A DNA stretch of 64,000 bases from an uncultured Eubacteriales bacterium (GTDB lineage Bacteria > Bacillota > Clostridia > Christensenellales > Borkfalkiaceae): positions 124,001 through 188,000 of the forward strand of contig CATZMZ010000002.1 in assembly GCA_958421945.1 (NCBI GenBank). Reading direction: 5' to 3'. How positions within the stretch are numbered: position 1 is the stretch's first letter; each line of letters begins with the position of its first letter. The notes below the pieces were generated by a model. It did not search any database and was not told the DNA's origin. It saw only the letters and a list, made by a program, of their open reading frames with translations. Of the stretch, positions 61,783-64,000 are shown piece by piece. A program made the position numbers and the translations under genes.

Positions 61783-62847
61783 TTATCCGTAATACGCTTC
61801 CGTCAACGTGTACACGAGCGCGCCGAGCTTTGACGGCGAGCTTTGCGTTATTAACGGTTCTGCATACTCTATCATTAACGCTTTGTCGGGGATTGCCGAC
61901 GATTTGTCGCTTTTTTGAATCACTACCTTCTGACTCGTCCCCGCGCCGTTCTTGGAATTGATTGCGTAGGACAAATTTTTAACCTTAATTCTCTCGGTTT
62001 TTTCCGAGCCGTTTACTTTAACGGTGATTTCCTGTTCGTTTTCCGCTTTATTCGTTATCGCGAGGCTTTTATAATCGCCGTAATTAGTTGCGACGGTGGG
62101 GATATAGACGGTTTTTTCCTCGTCCACGGCGACGTTTCTTAAAGCGAACAGCAATTCCGCGTTATCGATAAGCGTTTTGCTTTCGTAATCGTATTCCTTT
62201 TCTTTAAGGTTAGAACCGTCGAGCTTAGGTCTTTGTTCGTCGTTGTCCTTGTCCGAGTTATAATAGGCGTAATCGGTAACGACTTTATATTTTTTCTCGT
62301 TATAAAAAACCTGCCCGACAGAGTCGATAACGCTTAACTTGGCATTGTTTTTGCCGACGGAAACGTACGTGCATGACGATTTCGTTTCCGAATAAAGCGG
62401 GGCGAGCGCGCCCGAATAGAAATAGCAAACGGTAGATATGGAATCCGTCCGTTCGATTTTGTCGTCCGCGGTTTTGTAGCTGACGTTAATAGAAAAACTT
62501 GTGGTAAGCTTATAAAAAACGGTGGAGCTGCCGGCGTTGATATCGCTTAAAACGTCGTCGGGCTTACCCGTCAGCACCTCTAATTCCGAAACGTACGCGC
62601 CGTCGGTGAATTGCATGGACAGAATTTCGTCGGTAATAGTCTCGTCCTTTTTAAAATAATTCGCGTCGTTTCGGTATTCGACTTTGTAGACGAGTTTTTC
62701 CTTATATCCGGGGGTAAGTTCCGCGGAATTTTCGCCGATAAAAGCGGTCGAGAAGGATAACGGTTCAAGCGAATTGCAACCGCACGCGCCGAAAAGCGGA
62801 AACGCGCAGACAATCGCGCACAAAATTGCGATAATTCTTTTTTTCAT
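61783..62847 (-). CDS. Predicted lipoprotein of unknown function
   Basis: The 354-aa protein has a signal peptide (MKKRIIAILCAIVCAFPLF) and lipobox-like GACGC, so it is probably anchored in the membrane. The rest is beta-rich with no motif I know (KVEYRNDANYFKKDETIT, VSVGKNNAKLSVIDSVGQV). The start at 62847 has GGAG at the right distance; an upstream in-frame start to 62946 lacks one. It is divergent from addB. Likely a lineage-specific envelope protein. Confidence 0.7.
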   Translation of the reverse strand: MKKRIIAILCAIVCAFPLFGACGCNSLEPLSFSTAFIGENSAELTPGYKEKLVYKVEYRNDANYFKKDETITDEILSMQFTDGAYVSELEVLTGKPDDVLSDINAGSSTVFYKLTTSFSINVSYKTADDKIERTDSISTVCYFYSGALAPLYSETKSSCTYVSVGKNNAKLSVIDSVGQVFYNEKKYKVVTDYAYYNSDKDNDEQRPKLDGSNLKEKEYDYESKTLIDNAELLFALRNVAVDEEKTVYIPTVATNYGDYKSLAITNKAENEQEITVKVNGSEKTERIKVKNLSYAINSKNGAGTSQKVVIQKSDKSSAIPDKALMIEYAEPLITQSSPSKLGALVYTLTEAYYG

Positions 62848-63054
62848 ACAAAACTCCGTAGTTCGGCGGAAAACCCGAAAAACCCCGAAAATCCCCAAGG
62901 TTACGCGGAAAATCCTGCCGCCGAATTGTTTTTTTAAGGCGCGCACCGCGCCGAACGATAATATAATAGCACATTTAAAAGAAATTGTAAAATCATAACG
63001 GAAAATTTTTTAATTATGACAGTTTTTTGCCGGAGTTTATGCTAAAATAGAAAT

Positions 63055-64000
63055 ATGATACGTTTAATTACGACGGAGTCCTATTTCGGACTGTTCGAAG
63101 CCCTGCTTTGCGAGCTTGACGGCAAAACGGCGGGACTGAACGGAAAAAACTTAATTTTTTGCGAGGAAAAGTCCTCGCTGATGGCTGAACGGCTTATCTG
63201 CGCGAGGTTTAACGGCAGTTTTAACACGGACGTGTATTCTTTCGGAAATTATTTGCGTTCTAAAAAAACGTTCGACAAAATTCTGACGAAGGAAGGCTCG
63301 GCGATGGCGGTCAAGCGCGTTCTCGAGGGAATAACGCTTACGCGGTTTAACCGCAGCAAGGCTTCGCTCGCGCCGGCTATGTACGAGCTTATTTCGCAGC
63401 TGAAAAGCGCAAAGGTAACGCCCGACGCACTTGAAAGGGCGGCGGCGGGAGCGAGCGGAATTCTCGCCGACAAACTGAAAGATATAGCCGCCGTGTACGC
63501 CGCTTACGAGAAATTTTTAACCGAACGCGGGTTTGACGATCAAAGCTCCGCGCTTACGTATTTGCCCAAGCTTATCGGGCAGTCGGAGGAAATATCGCGC
63601 GCGGACGTGTATCTGGTGGGGTTTACCGGCTTTACCGCGGAAACGGCGGACGTAATAAAAACGCTTATGCGCCGAGCGAAAAACGTTACGGCGATTTTGC
63701 CCGCGGGTAAAAACGCGTTCGCATTCGTGAACGAAACGGCGGACGGTATAAGGCGGTTTTGCGCCTCGCTCGGGCTGTCGCTTTCGGAAAAGCAGTATAA
63801 AAGCAAATACCCGACGGAGGGCGAAATCATAAAAGACGGGCTTTTTAACCCCGTTTATCCCTCAAAAAGCTTTCAAACGTCGAACGTATGCGCGTTGGCT
63901 GCGAAAAACCCCGCGCGCGAAGCGGAGAGGGTCGCGGCGAGCATTAAAAGGCTGGTTATGGACGGCAAGTGCCGATTTCGCGACGTAACGGTTATCGTTC
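63055..64000 (+). CDS. addB: AddB-like helicase-nuclease subunit (3' end outside window)
   Basis: The frame opens at ATG 63055 (IRLITTESYFGLFEALLCEL) and stays open to the window end (315 codons). It resembles the N-terminal part of AddB/RexB-type proteins: GKNLIFCEEKSSLMAERL, FGNYLRSKKTFDKILTKEGS, YELISQLKSAKVTPDALE. AddB with AddA forms the end-processing complex that prepares double-strand breaks for RecA. The C-terminal nuclease and iron-sulphur motifs lie beyond the window, so the call rests on the N-terminus. Confidence 0.75.
   Translation, partial: MIRLITTESYFGLFEALLCELDGKTAGLNGKNLIFCEEKSSLMAERLICARFNGSFNTDVYSFGNYLRSKKTFDKILTKEGSAMAVKRVLEGITLTRFNRSKASLAPAMYELISQLKSAKVTPDALERAAAGASGILADKLKDIAAVYAAYEKFLTERGFDDQSSALTYLPKLIGQSEEISRADVYLVGFTGFTAETADVIKTLMRRAKNVTAILPAGKNAFAFVNETADGIRRFCASLGLSLSEKQYKSKYPTEGEIIKDGLFNPVYPSKSFQTSNVCALAAKNPAREAERVAASIKRLVMDGKCRFRDVTVIV

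Overview
The window comes from a low-to-mid GC Firmicute, most likely an uncultured gut clostridium. The evidence is the chromosomal order era - yqzL - recO - ppdK, cysE-cysS-alaS and addB, Gram-positive lipoproteins, strong Shine-Dalgarno (SD) sites, and Tn4451-type mobilizable elements. I cannot place it to genus; a Christensenellales-like lineage is only a guess.

Layout. 1-4021: the core genes era (3' end), yqzL-like, recO and ppdK. 4022-about 52000: a large accessory region. It opens with a standalone IstA-like HTH gene, a candidate small RNA and an XRE regulator. Next come a frameshifted DUF2075 nuclease-helicase gene and an intact AT-rich Hachiman defence pair (hamA/hamB). An integrative mobilizable element follows from about 10.8 kb: sigma-like regulator, DinD/Bro protein, RNase III-like protein, DUF6291 protein, MobL relaxase split by TAG, TnpV, RHH protein and a serine recombinase. 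The recombinase gene is cut in two: its 5' part ends near 17436 and its 3' part resumes near 44591.

The interruption is a second element of 27,154 bp (17437-44590). Its ends show what a TnpX/TndX-type serine recombinase should leave. The joined ends would read CCCCATAAA, 11 bases, GA, 11 bases, TTTATGGGG, exactly symmetric about GA. Removing the segment at GA restores the recombinase reading frame. This inner element carries its own mob region (candidate oriT, MobC, relaxase, overlapping coiled-coil ORF, TnpW-like protein) and serine recombinase. Its cargo is a 20-kb glycan-use locus: AraC regulator, a 48-aa peptide, large secreted or surface proteins with a repeated unknown module, an ABC sugar importer without its ATPase, glycosidases (clan-A GH, GH1, GH78, GH28-like), a SASA esterase, a sugar isomerase-like protein and two Gfo/Idh/MocA dehydrogenases. 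I infer a pectin-type or rhamnose-containing substrate.

After the broken recombinase come three 33-bp-period repeats, a RloA/RloB (AbiL-like) defence pair, a second copy of the ppdK 3' end followed by a second IstA-like gene, and a patch of AT-rich or truncated genes (C45-type acylase, cupin, TfoX, CDP-alcohol transferase fragment, third IstA-like remnant). From about 52.1 kb the core resumes: NahK-like kinase, serS, a DeoR regulator, cysE-cysS-alaS (with an in-frame membrane-like leader ahead of alaS), tRNA-Arg(ACG), a nucleotidyltransferase remnant, a lipoprotein and the start of addB.

In short, a defence-bearing mobilizable element was hit inside its own recombinase gene by a second mobilizable element that brought a complete glycan-catabolism operon. 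The 3' end of ppdK may mark the edges of the whole island.
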